From NCBI GenBank assembly GCA_038030265.1, contig CM075937.1, positions 6,944,001 to 7,008,000 of the forward strand: DNA of 64,000 bases. Direction: 5' to 3'. A program made the translations under genes and the position numbers. This stretch comes from Corythucha ciliata. Taxonomy: Eukaryota; Arthropoda; Insecta; Hemiptera; Tingidae. Below the pieces are notes generated by a model that did not search any database, was not told the origin of the DNA, and saw nothing but the letters and a program-made list of their open reading frames with translations. This document shows, one piece after another, positions 9,258-20,345 of this stretch (the first letter of the stretch is position 1; every line of letters begins with the position of its first letter).

Positions 9258-11784
9258 CAGTGGCATGCCCTTGGGGGGGGTTTTGGGGGTCAGAACCCCC
9301 CCCCCCCAGAGTACTTCAGCCCACCAAAATAAATAGAAATAAAAAAGAAATAGAAATACAAAATAAATAAATAAAATGAAATGAATAAGTAAAAAAGTAA
9401 AAAAACAAACAAACAAAAGAAACAACAAAAACGTGATTTGTATGACCCTAAAAGTTCTTTTTTTTAGCAATTTAGTACCCTAAGTAACTATCTACGGCAT
9501 AATATGGTATTTATTCCACTGTCTTGGCGTGGATTCAGGATTTGTTCAAGAGAGAGGGGCTTGAGAAATTCTACTAAAGATGACTTGGCAGCCATTTGCT
9601 GCCTAAAATTAGCTAAATTAGCTATTCCCACCATACAGAATCCTAGACTGACTATACTCGCGCCCCAAAATGGCAAAACTAAGTATTTGAGCCATAAAAA
9701 TAGCCAAACTGACTTCACGCGCCCTGAAAATAGCTAAAACTGATTCCGCCTTGAAAAAAGCTAAACTGATTATACATAAGTGCGCTAAAAATATCCAAGC
9801 TGGTGATTCCCGCTCTAAAATTGTCCAAGCTGACTTTTTTTAAGAGTCATAAAACTGGATCAACTGGCAATTTGTGCACTGATAATGCCTGAACAGATGA
9901 TTCCTGCTCTAAAAATGGCTAAACAACCACCCGCGCGCCAAAATTGGCCAAACTGACGGTTTTCGCGCCTTGACTTGACGTACTATTCACGCCCTATATA
10001 AATGGCCAAACTGACTCTACGCGCCCTAAAAATGGCCAGACTGGGCAATCAAGCCACAAAATCGGCAACACCATTCCATGTGCCCCAGACAAGGGCACAT
10101 AGAGTCAGTTTAACAATAAACTGACGATTCGCGCCTTAAAAAGGCCTAAACAGATTATTCCTGACCTGAGAATGGCAAAAACGACAATTCCCGCGTCAAA
10201 AATAGCCAAACTGAGCCTTCACAATGTCTAAATTTAACATTCGTGCCCTAAAAAAAAAAATAATAATAAAAAAAATAAAACTGGCTATTCACTCCCTAAA
10301 AATGGCATACTCGTACTCAGATACGGATCTAGGATTTGCTCAAGCGAGGGGCTTGGGCTTGGGAGATTGTGTGCTTCGCTAGACTGACTAAAAATGGCTT
10401 GACAGGGCAGTAATTCACTACCTAACAACTGCTAAACTGACTATAATCGCGCCTGCAAATGGCAAAACTGACGATTCTTGCATTTAAAATGTATATTTGC
10501 GCCCTAAAAATTGGCATTTACCACTCTATAAAACCGCCAAAATGACTTCACACGCCCCAAAAATAGCCAAATTGGCGATTCTCGCTCTAAAATGGTCAAT
10601 ATGACTCTAGGCGGCCTGGAAATGCCTTAACAGATTATATTCCTGTCCTGAAAGCTGCAAAATAGACCATTAGCGCGCCAAGAATGGTCAAAATAACGAT
10701 TCGTGCGTAATTGGCTAGAAGTGACTAATTGAACCCGCCTATATGCTGTTATGTTTGGGCAAAGTATAACTGACGATTCGCGCCTTGAAAATGGCAAAAT
10801 CAACCAGTCGCACGCCAAAAATGCCCTAACTGACCATTATCGTCTTGGTTTGACGCCCTATATAAATGTCATGCTTCAAGACTACACGCCCTAAAATTGG
10901 CCAAACTGACTATGCAAGCCATGAAATTGGCAAAACTGACTCTATGCGCCCTAAAAATAGCTTAACTGACGATTCGCGCCTTGAAAATGCCTAAACCCAG
11001 ACGATTCCTGTCCTTAAATTGGCCAAACTGACCATTAGCGCTTTGAAAAATAGAAATTTCTCGCTCTAAAAACAGCAAAACTGACCATTTCGACTAGTAA
11101 AACTGATGATTCGAGCACTTAAAATATCGCACTGACTCTTCATGCCTTAGAAATGACCATTCTGACATTTTGCGCCGTAAAAATGGCCAAACTGGCTATT
11201 CACGTCCTAAAATTAGTAATACCAACTCTACATATAGCGGCCCGCGAGATTCGTGCTTTGAAAGGTCCGAAACGGATGATTCATGTCCTGAAAATGCAAA
11301 ATCGACCATTATCCAGCATAAAAAATGGCCAAACTGAACCTCATGCCCTGAAAATGTCTAAACTGACGATTCGTTCCCTAAAAATAGCAAAACTGACTAT
11401 TTAAGTCTTAAAAATGGCATACTCGTACCAGAAATTCACGGTCCAAAGATTAGCTAATCAGATCTTTTGCGCCCTACAGAGGCTACTGCGCGTCTTCAAA
11501 GTGGCTATCGGCACCAGCAAAAAAAACTGATCTTCCGCGGCTTGAAAACGGTGAAACTGCGGACAATTCGTGCCTTAGAAATACCGGAACCGATCATTCG
11601 CGCCTTGTATAGATGGCTTAAATGACGATTTGTGCCATGCTGCACCGAAAAAATTGCCAAACTGGCTATTCGCGCCCTTAAAAGATGAATTGACTATTGG
11701 CGCAGAGTTGACTATAAAGGACCGTGCCCTTTATGTAATTTGAAACCCCCCCCCCCCCAAGAAAAATTCCTGGGCACGCCACTG
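9258..11784. mobile_element. hAT-like non-autonomous element nested in the Jockey LINE
   Basis: Left end CAGTGGCATGCCC (9258) and right end GGGCACGCCACTG (to 11784) are inverted repeats. They are flanked by a perfect 8 bp duplication ATTTTTGG (9250-9257 and 11785-11792) of Jockey ORF1 sequence. Just inside both ends lie G/C homopolymer runs. It encodes no transposase; the core is the minisatellite listed next. Because it interrupts an otherwise continuous reading frame, its limits are known to the base. Confidence 0.9.
9480..11705. repeat. Minisatellite, ~30 bp GCCCTAAAAATGGCCAAACTGAC monomer
   Basis: Some 60-70 degenerate units with the theme GCCCTAAAAATGGCCAAACT followed by GACGATTCGC run through this block. 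Spacing varies from about 25 to 40 bp. Two larger sub-blocks begin with the same GGATT..GCTCAAG..GAGGGGCTTG segment (9531 and 10331), so a higher-order duplication is also present. Short open frames here are by-products of the repeat. Confidence 0.85.
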
Positions 11785-12475
11785 ATTTTTGGTAGGAAAG
11801 GCTCTAAGGATCGGAGGACAGTCGACACTACAGAAGTAATTAAGTCCTCTGTGGCCGGTTCGTTTTCCGGGCGTTTTGTGGGAATTTGGTTCTGGGGTCT
11901 TCGAGTAACATCTGCGAACGAGCGAGAGGTGATGGGATGTAGGTTTGGGGTGGTAACTTTGTTGAGCTTTGCCTCGGATGTATTTCCCGTATCGTTTTTC
12001 CGCCTCTGCTGTTTGATATGAAGGTAGTACTCACATCCCCTGTAATTCGCCGGATGGCTTTTACCGCAATTTACGCAGGTTGGTAACGTTTCTTTATTTT
12101 TTGAGCAATCCTTGTAGTGGTGGTTGCCGTCGCATTTGACGCATCGACTAGGAAGCTTGCAATAATTTTGCGTATGATGAAATCGCTGGCAATTTTTACA
12201 TTGCGGGATGACATTTGGTTTTCGCCGAGGCTCAACGCTGACTACCGAATAGCACAGCCTTGTAAGGCCTAAGATTTTTTGTTCATTTTCTGATGTTCTT
12301 TCCAAGGAAACAAAACAAATGGGGGTCTGGAGCTTGTCTTTGTTGAGCAACCGCGTTACTTTTTTGACGGGATACGATAAGTGAATCAATTCTTCCTCGA
12401 TTTCCTTTTCCGTGAGGGAAAACGGAACGCCTCTACTACTAAAATTACTACTAGAATACTACTAGAACTAAAATT

Positions 12476-13784
12476 GATGTTATAACGCACGTGCTTGTCG
12501 TTGTGTGTGGCTTCACTACACTCCAACTATTGAATCATGTACTCATGTAGTAACCATTGCAATTATTTTATTCGAGTTTTGTTGAAGCTCCCCGCTCGTC
12601 CCGCAACGTCCACTGTCTACTCTACGTCAGTTCGCAAAAAGTCCGCCAGTTGCACTGAGGTGAATCTTTGCGGGGCCAATATTAAATTCTTCGTTTCCTG
12701 AGCTTTCGCCTTCTTGTAGTAGAAGTAGAAGAAGAAAAAAGCCAGAACCCTAAAAATATAACATTTATCAAGTATTATGGCTTAAAAACTGATAATATTA
12801 ATAATATTAAATTCGCTACAATTTGAAACCTGAAGCCAGCTCTATAGGTCAGCTGGTAGCTAAGATACAGCTCTTAAAAATTGGTAATTTGTTCTCACAA
12901 AAAAAAAGTTGCCAAGTCTAAAAATATGGAAGTAAAAAGTTGAAAATTTCTAACGCTCTCTCCAAAACTTCGTGTGGCACTGTCAGCCCTCGAGTTAGTA
13001 ACAAAAAATGTCTCATCGTCAGTGGTTGGTGTCACTCAGAACAAAGCAACACAATTTCACTTTTTTGACCAAAAAAAAAAATACCAATTTTTAACGACTG
13101 TATCTTGAACATGTCAACTACTTTTGCTACAATTTGAGACCTAGCCCAGCTCTGTAGATTAGATAGTACCCCAATTACAGCGCTTCAAAATTGATAATTT
13201 GTTTTGCATAAATAATGGAATTTTTGGTTTTTTTGTGTGTGAAACGTTACGCTAAGCAATATTCTATTACAAATCGAACGTTAACAGCGCCAAACGAAGT
13301 TTTTGAGAGAGCTTTTCTTGCTGATTGACCTAAATTTCAATAATTCGACATTTTTTTTTCTCTATCTTTAATACCCATTAAACTGCAGTTTCCTGACTGT
13401 CGCTTTTTTTTAAGGCAAATGAAGCGTAAAAAATAAAGCGTAACTAATGGGCTGTGGACCCAGTAACACAGTCAAGCTTCTCTCTGCACAAAAAACCTCG
13501 ATCTTCTATTATCATCGCCTTGCGATCCACTTTCATCTCTTTGTTCACGCCCTACCATGGAGAAACGAGTTTTATTTCGATTTTAACATATCGCATGACT
13601 TTCGTACGTAAGCGTCATGAATATTCAGGCAGAAAAATTTAGGGGGCCATCAATGGCACTTACGCCCCGTCATTATGCGAATTTCACTTAGCCGTCTCAT
13701 TTTATTTCATTAAGACCAAGCTTTTATGAGGTTTAATTACCCTTAAACGGCTCTAATTCGAGCTATTATTATTATTTTTTGCAG
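12476..13784. other. Repeat-derived region, no gene seen
   Basis: Bases 12716-12770 match one arm of the hairpin at 19025-19140 (GAAGAAAAAAGCC..AACCCTAAAAATATAACAT). Two related ~110 bp segments at about 12802 and 13128 (CTACAATTTGA(A/G)ACCT..CCAGCTCT) lie in direct orientation about 325 bp apart. The rest is unassigned AT-rich sequence. Confidence 0.45.
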
Positions 13785-13883
13785 TCTCACGCTTGAGTCG
13801 GAGCTACAGGTGTCAGAAATTCATCAAGACGTCGAGTTAGGACATCAAGAGGAAGGAAAATGCGCCGCCGTATTATCACTGGA
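13785..13883 (+). CDS. Candidate internal exon upstream of the SERAC1-like gene
   Basis: A pyrimidine-rich acceptor ending GCAG at 13784 and a GTGAGT donor at 13884 bound 99 bp with a single open frame that reads LTLESELQVSEIHQDVELG and on to CAAVLSLE. It is on the same strand as, and 2 kb upstream of, the SERAC1-like exons. Its outgoing phase (2 nt) does not fit directly onto the exon at 15952, whose only open frame starts in phase 0, so an intervening exon would be needed. The assignment is tentative. Confidence 0.3.
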
Positions 13884-15027
13884 GTGAGTACCAATGACAG
13901 CCCCCCCCCTCCCGCCCTACGATCGAGTCGTTGATTTATAGTCTGTGGAACCCCCATTCAAACCAGCAGTCAATCACGACGTATGGACGGAAAACATAGT
14001 AAAATATCTCCCTTTTAACAACGCATGAATGAATTCATTTGATTAGCCTTCTTCTTCCTTGTCGCTTATTTTCATGTCTAATTCATTGAATCTGATTATT
14101 ACTCAGAACAAAAAAACAACTAATATGACGAATAATGGAACTATTCAAACACGTTTTTTTGTAATTCCTGGACAAAGGAATCAAAATTGCAATTTCCATT
14201 ATCAGTAGCAATGAGCAGGAGCCTGCCAAATTCTTTCATCTTTTGTTTGAAACACAAAGAGATGACAGTGTCCCCTTCCTCACGGACAGCACGCTTTTAC
14301 TTCAAGAAAAGTAAATAACCCCCCAGTGACGCATACGGTCAAACAACATCTGCCCGAGAAAATTGCCTTATTCTCCGGTGTATCAGTTCGACCTTGCCAT
14401 TTTTTTTATTTTTATATATTTTTTTATCATCTCATCTCCCATATCCACGGCCCCATAGTCTTGCAAATTTCTTCACGCTTTTATTACTTACTTTCGTTGT
14501 GACACGAGGATTCTCATTGATCGCTCAAAAACCCCCTTTTGCCGAGGCTGAATTAATTTTAAACGACACGGTTCACTGTTGGGGAAGGGGGGGGGTCTGA
14601 ATTGCGGAGCCAAATAACAATTTTTTATCTCAGGGGCCAGTTTTTAGAATGACCGGGGGGGGCTTGTTATATAATTTTTGTCAATTTAATGAAAAATACC
14701 ACCTACCGCTCATTTTTCAACTATGAACTCTGGGCATTGGCCGAATTTCTAGTATAATTCAAAATGTTTCTAACGTTACGAGTAATATTGTCCGTTGATG
14801 GGTGTTGACGGGGTTATTCTTTAATTTGCCAAAACAAAAATCCTGCCTCCTTGGTCGTTTTTAGCCGCGAGGGAACACCACCTTCCCGGGATTTCAATTC
14901 AGTTTTTCGCTTCCTTCCTACGCTACAGGTGGCTGCACATGTTCGGGACTCTGATTGGTTGTGCTGAAAAACAGGAATTGAACTCATGAAATTACCCAAT
15001 GTGGGACGACTGGAGGATTGAATCTTA
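13884..15027. other. No gene recognised
   Basis: AT-rich sequence with C and G runs (13904, 14582, 14656). It may be intronic to the SERAC1-like gene if the exon at 13785 belongs to it. Confidence 0.35.
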
Positions 15028-15128
15028 AGCCGGCTCCACCTTGTACGGTGTTTGCCAAATAACGAGCAAAATATTTAACAATTTCTAGCATTGCCTAGAA
15101 GGCAAATACCGCATGTGTGGAGCCGGCT
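15028..15128. mobile_element. 101 bp MITE with TTA target duplication
   Basis: Perfect ends AGCCGGCTCCAC and GTGGAGCCGGCT, flanked by TTA at 15025-15027 and 15129-15131. A 3 bp TTA/TAA duplication is typical of PIF/Harbinger elements; a TTAA reading (piggyBac-like) is also possible because both sides are followed by A. Subterminal segments are also inverted (GTGTTTGCC and GGCAAATACC), so the transcript would fold. Confidence 0.75.
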
Positions 15129-15189
15129 TTAATGAATGAATGAAATTACTAAATATTTGGTGAATCAGCAGAATCAATTTGTTCCATTT

Positions 15190-15315
15190 TGGGGTCTAGG
15201 TTTGCTCTGTGTGGAGTCTGAGCAACCAAACAAATGTATTCCCTCGAAAAATCGAAGCATTTTGATAGGTTACATGGACACCACACAACGAAAACATTGA
15301 ACTTGTGAACAAGCG
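15190..15315. repeat. Decayed copy of the 37270-37413 MITE
   Basis: GCAACCAAACAAATGTATTCC and CATGGACACCACACAACGAAA match the interior and right arm of the MITE at 37270-37413. The ends are eroded. Confidence 0.65.
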
Positions 15316-15951
15316 TAGTGCCACGGTACGGGTAGTGCGCTAACGAACGTCAAATTTGTCCATAGAATTTGTTGGCTAAATTGGATAAAAATTCCAAATT
15401 AATAGTGGTTAAATAATACCTCCTACCTCTGCCGCATTTTCCTAATGAATCAAACTTGATAGTTTGTTAATTTTTTCCATGCGAGCTCAAAAAGAAAGAG
15501 AACAAAAGAGCAAATTAAAACGTGAAAATTTAACGCCTCACCGAAGTAGTTTAACCGGTCCATAAGAAATTCTATTGTTACTGTTTCTCTGTTTTTTGAA
15601 AAACGATAAAGGAAGTGGGGGCGGAGCCTCGAACTTTTTTCAGTTTGAAGGCAACAGCCGCCCTTGGGTAATTCGTCGGGGGGGGGGGGGGTTGTTAAAA
15701 TACTTAAAAGAAATATTTTGAATACTTCACGTCCGAAAAAATAATTTTCAGAACAATAGAACACCATTGAATCCCACAATAATGAGCGCTCTAACTTGAA
15801 GATGCGAATCACATTTTCTACTCTGGTATTAGCGACGAGTTTGTCAAGTTCATTATTGTTATTCTGGTAATATATTTTGTGTTAAAATTCCCCCTCCCAT
15901 TAGCCACCGTTCCCCAACTTTGTTTCCCTCAAAACTCCCTATTTACTTCAG

Positions 15952-18087
15952 TTTCGTTCGACTGAATCTGTTAATTTGAGTCCTGGGAGGATAGAGTCTG
16001 TAGATACTGTGTGTCCTGTCCATTGGGAAGACGAAACGGATATGGAAGTGAAGTAAGTTTTTGTTTCAAAACGTTAAATAGACAGCTTGGTCTATTTCCT
16101 GTAATCATTTTAGGGGATCTAATAATTAGTTATTTGAGTCAGTTATATAAATAGTAGCAACGGTTGTGAAGCGACTTTTTATAGAATCGTCGAGATAGGT
16201 AGACACAGCTATTTTTGAAGAATTATGTCTCGAGTGTTCCGATATACGGAGTTTGACGCAATCTTTTAATTGAAAAGCTGATTGCCCTAACTGATTTCTG
16301 ACGGGGTTTTAGTGACACTCTTTTCTTAACCGAAGAGGGGAGGGAGGAATCCTCGTGATCGCGTCCGTCGAGAATGATAGAAAATCATTTTTTTAATCGT
16401 AATTTCAGGAAAGTTCAGTCCGTAACGAATTATTTTGGACTCGTAGTTCCCCTGCTTGTCTCCTTCTATTACTCGTGGTCCAGGAAGCAGAGATTGCTTT
16501 TACAACTTCTTCGTGACCACCTAGCATCTGTTGATCTCGAGCAGGCGCTCCGTGCCTTGAGCATCGGTAAGCATATTTTTTGTTGTAATTTTTTTTTTTC
16601 CATTATAGTAGCACTCTTTTGTTTGTTTTTAAAGGCGAAGCACTTCAAAGTATTTTTCTAACTGGTCGAATTTTAAAAGCTTTGAAAGACCTTCGCCTCG
16701 CAGCGGCCCTACAAAAAAAACTTGACGTCAATGCCCAGCAAAAGCCAGTTACCAACGAAGACTCACAACGGTGTGACGTCAACTGCGCAGTGCTTCACGA
16801 TCCGGGACAGAGCGGCCGCGTTGTTGACGTCATTTTCGTTCACGGCATCAAGGGAGCCTTGAATAAAACTTGGACACAGGGACTGTGGAGTTTTCCCACT
16901 TTTAAGGTGAACTCTAACGGTGGTCAACTCAAATCAGTCATCAACTAAACCAACATTTTTGCGCAACAGGTTTTAAACATGAAAGAAGAAAAAGCGTTGG
17001 AAATTAATAACAATAACTCAACGGTCGACAGTCTGGAGGAACGCACGGGGTGCTGGCCCAGAGATTGGATGCCCAAGGACTGCCCCAACGCTCGAGTAAT
17101 TGCTATTAACTACACAACTGATCCTTACCTTTGGCGTCCATTTTTTATTAACAAAGTCAACAGGTTAGTGTTTTGTCTAAACATATTTTTCGTGACCGGT
17201 GTCCTTTCACATTTCCCCTCCCTCCCTCCCTCCCACAGGACGGGCATGGAGGAAAGGTCCTGGGAAATGATTTACAGGCTATTGGAATTGGGTATCGGTC
17301 AGCGCCCCATCATTTGGGTAGCTCATTCCAAAGGAGGTTTATACGTCAAGCAAATGCTAGTCAACGGTATTATGAGCGGAGAACGACGAGGAGAGACACA
17401 ATTTTTTTAATTGTTCACCTTATTTTCCCCAGTGTGCGAAACCCTCGATGGAAAATACAGAATACTCGCGGAAAACACCAAAGGGATACTCTTCTACAGC
17501 GTTCCCCACCGAGGGTCATTCCTCGCTAATTTGAATTTCCCCTTGTGCAGACAATCCGTCGAATTGTTAGAAGTCCAAAAAAGTAAGAAATACCGCTTCC
17601 CCCCCCCACCTTCTATTGAAATATTAATTAAAATTGTTTACAGATTGCACCAACGTTTTAAATTTGCATCAAAAATTCAAATGTCTCTTTGAAAACGATC
17701 AACTGACGGCCGACGTAAAAAGTTTTATCGAAACTCGCCTAACTCTAATGGGCTTCCTCTACGTCCAAATTGTATCCACTGAATCGGCTGGTAAATTACT
17801 ACCCCTCCCCACCCCCCACGCTCAACAATACATCGCCCTAAGTGCCTGAATCACCCGCCCTCATCAAAATCATCACTCCTTTTCAGACGCTGAAGTTGGT
17901 GAAATGTATGGAGTGCCCCTGGATCATAGAAACATTTGCAAACCTAAAAACAGGTAGCTATTTCGCGTTATTTAAATAAATAATAATAAATTGAAATTGT
18001 GTGTTGTTTTTTTTTTCTCTCAGGGCCTGTTTCTTGTATCGAGAGTTGGTCAAGGTGGTTCAACGTGTCTGCGAACAGGTGTCTTGA
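15952..18087 (+). CDS. SERAC1: SERAC1-like serine-hydrolase-fold protein, nine 3' exons
   Basis: Exons 15952-16052, 16409-16566, 16635-16906, 16970-17163, 17239-17366, 17433-17582, 17644-17790, 17887-17953 and 18024-18087 join with GT-AG introns and consistent phases into 426 codons plus stop. The first exons give a membrane-like segment (YFGLVVPLLVSFYYSW). The rest is the alpha/beta-hydrolase domain: VIFVHGIKG, CWPRDWMPKDCP, the nucleophile motif AHSKGG in exon 5, FYSVPHRGS in exon 6, VSTESA, and DHRNICKP with the likely catalytic His in exon 8. These match the SERAC1 family, which acts in phosphatidylglycerol remodelling at mitochondria-ER contacts and in intracellular cholesterol handling. 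Human SERAC1 is about 650 residues, so upstream exons are missing from this model. Homology is clear; the start is not. Confidence 0.9.
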
Positions 18088-18336
18088 TGTGATATTATTC
18101 TAAGTATTTTTATTTGCATTCCATTTTCTTTGTAATTCCTTTTTCCAATCGTGGGAGGAGTGGATGGAGCCAAAACTTTAAAAAAAATACACTAAACGCC
18201 GGTTAATTCAGGTAATTTAAATTTAAACTACTTGAACGAAGTCAATATACTTAAAAGTTAGCTATTCCTGGTATGGTGAGGTTGGGGATTACGTTTATAT
18301 CCCTTTATCTCACCGTGTAGAGGTGATCCATTGTAA

Positions 18337-18342
18337 AATAAA
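18337..18342 (+). terminator. Candidate polyadenylation signal of the SERAC1-like gene
   Basis: AATAAA lies 250 bp after the stop codon in AT-rich sequence with T-rich stretches following. It is the first canonical hexamer downstream of the stop. Confidence 0.5.
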
Positions 18343-19024
18343 CCTATTCTATCGGTGCCAATGTGAAACAGTTGCGCATTTTATTATTGTTATTGTTGAA
18401 TCAAATTATATTTTTTGTTGATGTTGTTGCGCAGACGAAATTTTTATTAGAACTGTGATTTTTAAAGTTAACCGTTTGTGTGTGTGTGTGTGTGTGTTTT
18501 CAATAGGGGCTCCACCGTCTTTTTGACAGGGATACTGGAATTGTCTGGTGTGGGGGAATGAACCAACCATTCTGGTGTGTATAATTTACGACAGTTACCA
18601 ATACAAACCTAGTTTTTCATAATAGTCCTCGCGCTTGAAGCCAAATTCTTCGGCACGATGGTTGGTAACTCTAACCTAACTCCCGGTGGTGAAATTCACC
18701 ATTAAAGAAATAAAATTTACAAGTTTGGTATTTTCGAAATCAAACATTATCAAACCAATCTCACGGAGTTTGTCTCCGTGAAAAAAGGCAAATTTTTTGT
18801 GGTCGACCCATTAAAATAGCAAATTCGCACTTTCGAAGTCAAAATGGTTCACCTATTTGGCCCCCCCACAGAGCACAATTTCGTGGTTTTGACTAATTCA
18901 ATAACCAATTTTCGTTTTGGACTCGAATAGCTCTCGTCATCCTCGTCTCTCGAACCTGGCGAATTGTTTGGTACGAGAAATCACGTGTGATTTAATATTA
19001 TTATTTTTTAAGCCATACAATTTA
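18343..19024. other. Intergenic, (TG)n and AT-rich
   Basis: A short TG microsatellite lies at 18477-18498. No gene is seen. Near 18979-18993 is the left copy of a 15 bp direct repeat (see hairpin). Confidence 0.5.
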
Positions 19025-19140
19025 ATTAATGTTATATTTTTGGGGTTTTGGCTTTTTTCTTCTTCTACTTCTTCGTTACCCATAGGAAACGAAAAAGTAG
19101 AAGAAGAAAAAAGCCAAAACCCTAAAAATATAACATTAAT
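19025..19140. repeat. 116 bp near-perfect hairpin flanked by 15 bp direct repeats
   Basis: The left arm (from ATTAATGTTATATTTTTGGG) and right arm (..CCTAAAAATATAACATTAAT) pair over about 50 bp around a ~20 bp loop. AATCACGTGTGATTT occurs at 18979-18993 and 19138-19152. One arm recurs at 12716-12770. Open frames on both strands here (18917-19177 and 18937-19248) are mirror images of each other and not genes. Confidence 0.85.
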
Positions 19141-19436
19141 CACGTGTGATTTCATTTTCAACGGAGCATGGAGGTAAGTTTTTATTTGTATGTACATGAA
19201 ATAAAGGTAGAAAAGGGCAGAATAGCGGCAAATTCTACCCAACTTCAAAAGTGCCTTAAAAAAATTTCTTTTGGTGTATTCTTTCAGGATTCGAGAAGTC
19301 CGTAACGATACGGGGTGGCCAGCATCTTCTCATAAGAGAGGCTAATCCCTCCGGGGTAGAATTTTCAGAAAATGGGCAGAATTTTGCCACTACTCTGGCT
19401 TTATTTCCAGTGGTAATTGAGTTGTTAAAATTGTAA

Positions 19437-20006
19437 TCATCGACTGCAAATTTTATAAGATTTTGCTGGCTCTACCAATTTTATTACCAGTAGAATTTGC
19501 AAAGTTTTTTCTCCCCAATTCTGTTCTGTTTTTCGGCGTACATTTCTTTCACGCCAATTGGGCTCCTTGGGTGAAATAGACACATGGCTGGCGAAAAAAA
19601 TATTGCTTGTTGTTAGAGAATAGGGCCCCTGTTTCAAACATTGTAAAATACCCATCAGCATCACAGCATCCGGGTAATACAATAGAAAGGACTTGTAATT
19701 GAAATTTGTAGAGACAGTATTTGGAATTTTTTCGATGCGAACGTGTTTTCCATCAATAGCACCGACGCAATTAGGAAGGTTCCACAGCGATAGGAAGCGC
19801 TGAGCGAACCGAAGCCAATCTGTATGAGTAGGACGAGGCATGTAGGCTTCTTTCAATTTGTTCCAAACAATTTTCGTCGTTTCAGCTACAATGCTTCCGA
19901 CGGTAGACTCTCCTCTGCAAAAATATAGGGATAGTGCAGCGAAGGTACACCCCGTAGCTAAGTATCTGAAAAGTAAATAACTGTATCGTTGATGGTTGCC
20001 TATATA
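19437..20006 (-). pseudogene. PIF/Harbinger transposase (HARBI1-like) fragment
   Basis: The minus strand encodes FRYLATGC.F..L...F..GESTVG, then EAYMPRPTHTDWLRFAQRF and WNLPNCVGAIDGKHVRI, ending in FNYKSF. This is the DDE_Tnp_4 family, with the AIDGKH segment holding the first catalytic Asp. After FNYKSF a frameshift moves the frame; the shifted reading continues with a CCDADGYF-like stretch expected for the family. The N-terminus is cut by the foldback at 20007 and the C-terminal catalytic part is not recognisable. A dead copy, but it shows the family that could mobilise the TTA/TAA-flanked MITEs in the window has been present. Confidence 0.85.
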
Positions 20007-20345
20007 CAGGGTGTTTCGCAACCAGGCGTGAATACTGAAAGAGGTGATACAACAGGTGATTTAGAGTCGATATTGTTCTTTTCGAAAACCCATTCGTTCC
20101 CGAGATATCGATTAAAATCGATATTTTTGGACATTCGTTATTTTCCTCATTTAAGGGGGCGTAGCGCCGATACAAAAGCAAAAAAACAAAAACTAATCAG
20201 CTCGTTGGAAAGAGCGCAAAATTTCCTTCAAATTTGTGTGCTAAAATAGGAAAAATACCCCCTCCAACGATAATAAAATTAGCCCAGAACTTAACGAATA
20301 TCCTTTTCTATTTTTTTCCGTTACTATTCAAAGCGTGTTAACTTT
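20007..20345. repeat. Left arm and core of a TATACAGGGTGTTTCGC foldback element
   Basis: Starts CAGGGTGTTTCGCAACCAG after TATATA. It matches the foldbacks inside the P elements (24267-24713 and 53227-53672) but stops where their second arm begins. The core contains the CGTTGGAAAGAGCG motif. Confidence 0.75.

Larger units (their letters stand above)
9207..12427 (-). pseudogene. Jockey ORF1 (Gag-like zinc-knuckle protein), truncated and interrupted
   Basis: The minus-strand frame from about 12427 to 11785 encodes a nucleic-acid-binding Gag-like protein with three CCHC-type knuckles: C..C....H....C (CKNCQRFHHTQNYC), CVKCDGNHHYKDC and CVNCGKSHPANYRGC. The N-terminal third is missing. The frame enters the nested hAT-like element at 11784; its last codons resume at 9257-9207 after the element and end in TAA at 9207. 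The junction reads LPKI on both sides of the insertion, which shows the pre-insertion frame was continuous. ORF1 proteins package LINE RNA into particles. Confidence 0.85.
6345..12465 (-). mobile_element. 5'-truncated Jockey-clade LINE, split by a nested element
   Basis: On the minus strand the order is ORF1 (zinc-knuckle), ORF2 (endonuclease plus reverse transcriptase), a short 3' UTR with a 21 bp tandem repeat, and a poly-A tail (T run 6345-6361 on plus). AACTAAAATT occurs at 6337-6346 and at 12466-12475, consistent with a target-site duplication and placing the 5' end near 12465. ORF1 lacks its N-terminus, the usual 5' truncation of target-primed reverse transcription. A 2.5 kb hAT-like element (9258-11784) sits near the end of ORF1; without it the LINE is about 3.6 kb. 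Confidence 0.88.

Noticed and set aside
9480..11705. Regular short repeats that could suggest a CRISPR array
   Set aside because: Units are degenerate, spacing varies and there are no unique spacers or cas genes; it is a eukaryotic minisatellite inside a transposon.
13785..13883. Directly joining this exon to 15952 in the SERAC1-like gene
   Set aside because: Phase 2 out against phase 0 in gives a stop; listed as a separate low-confidence exon.
18917..19248. Two overlapping open frames with the same FLGFWLFSS peptide on opposite strands
   Set aside because: Produced by the perfect hairpin at 19025-19140.
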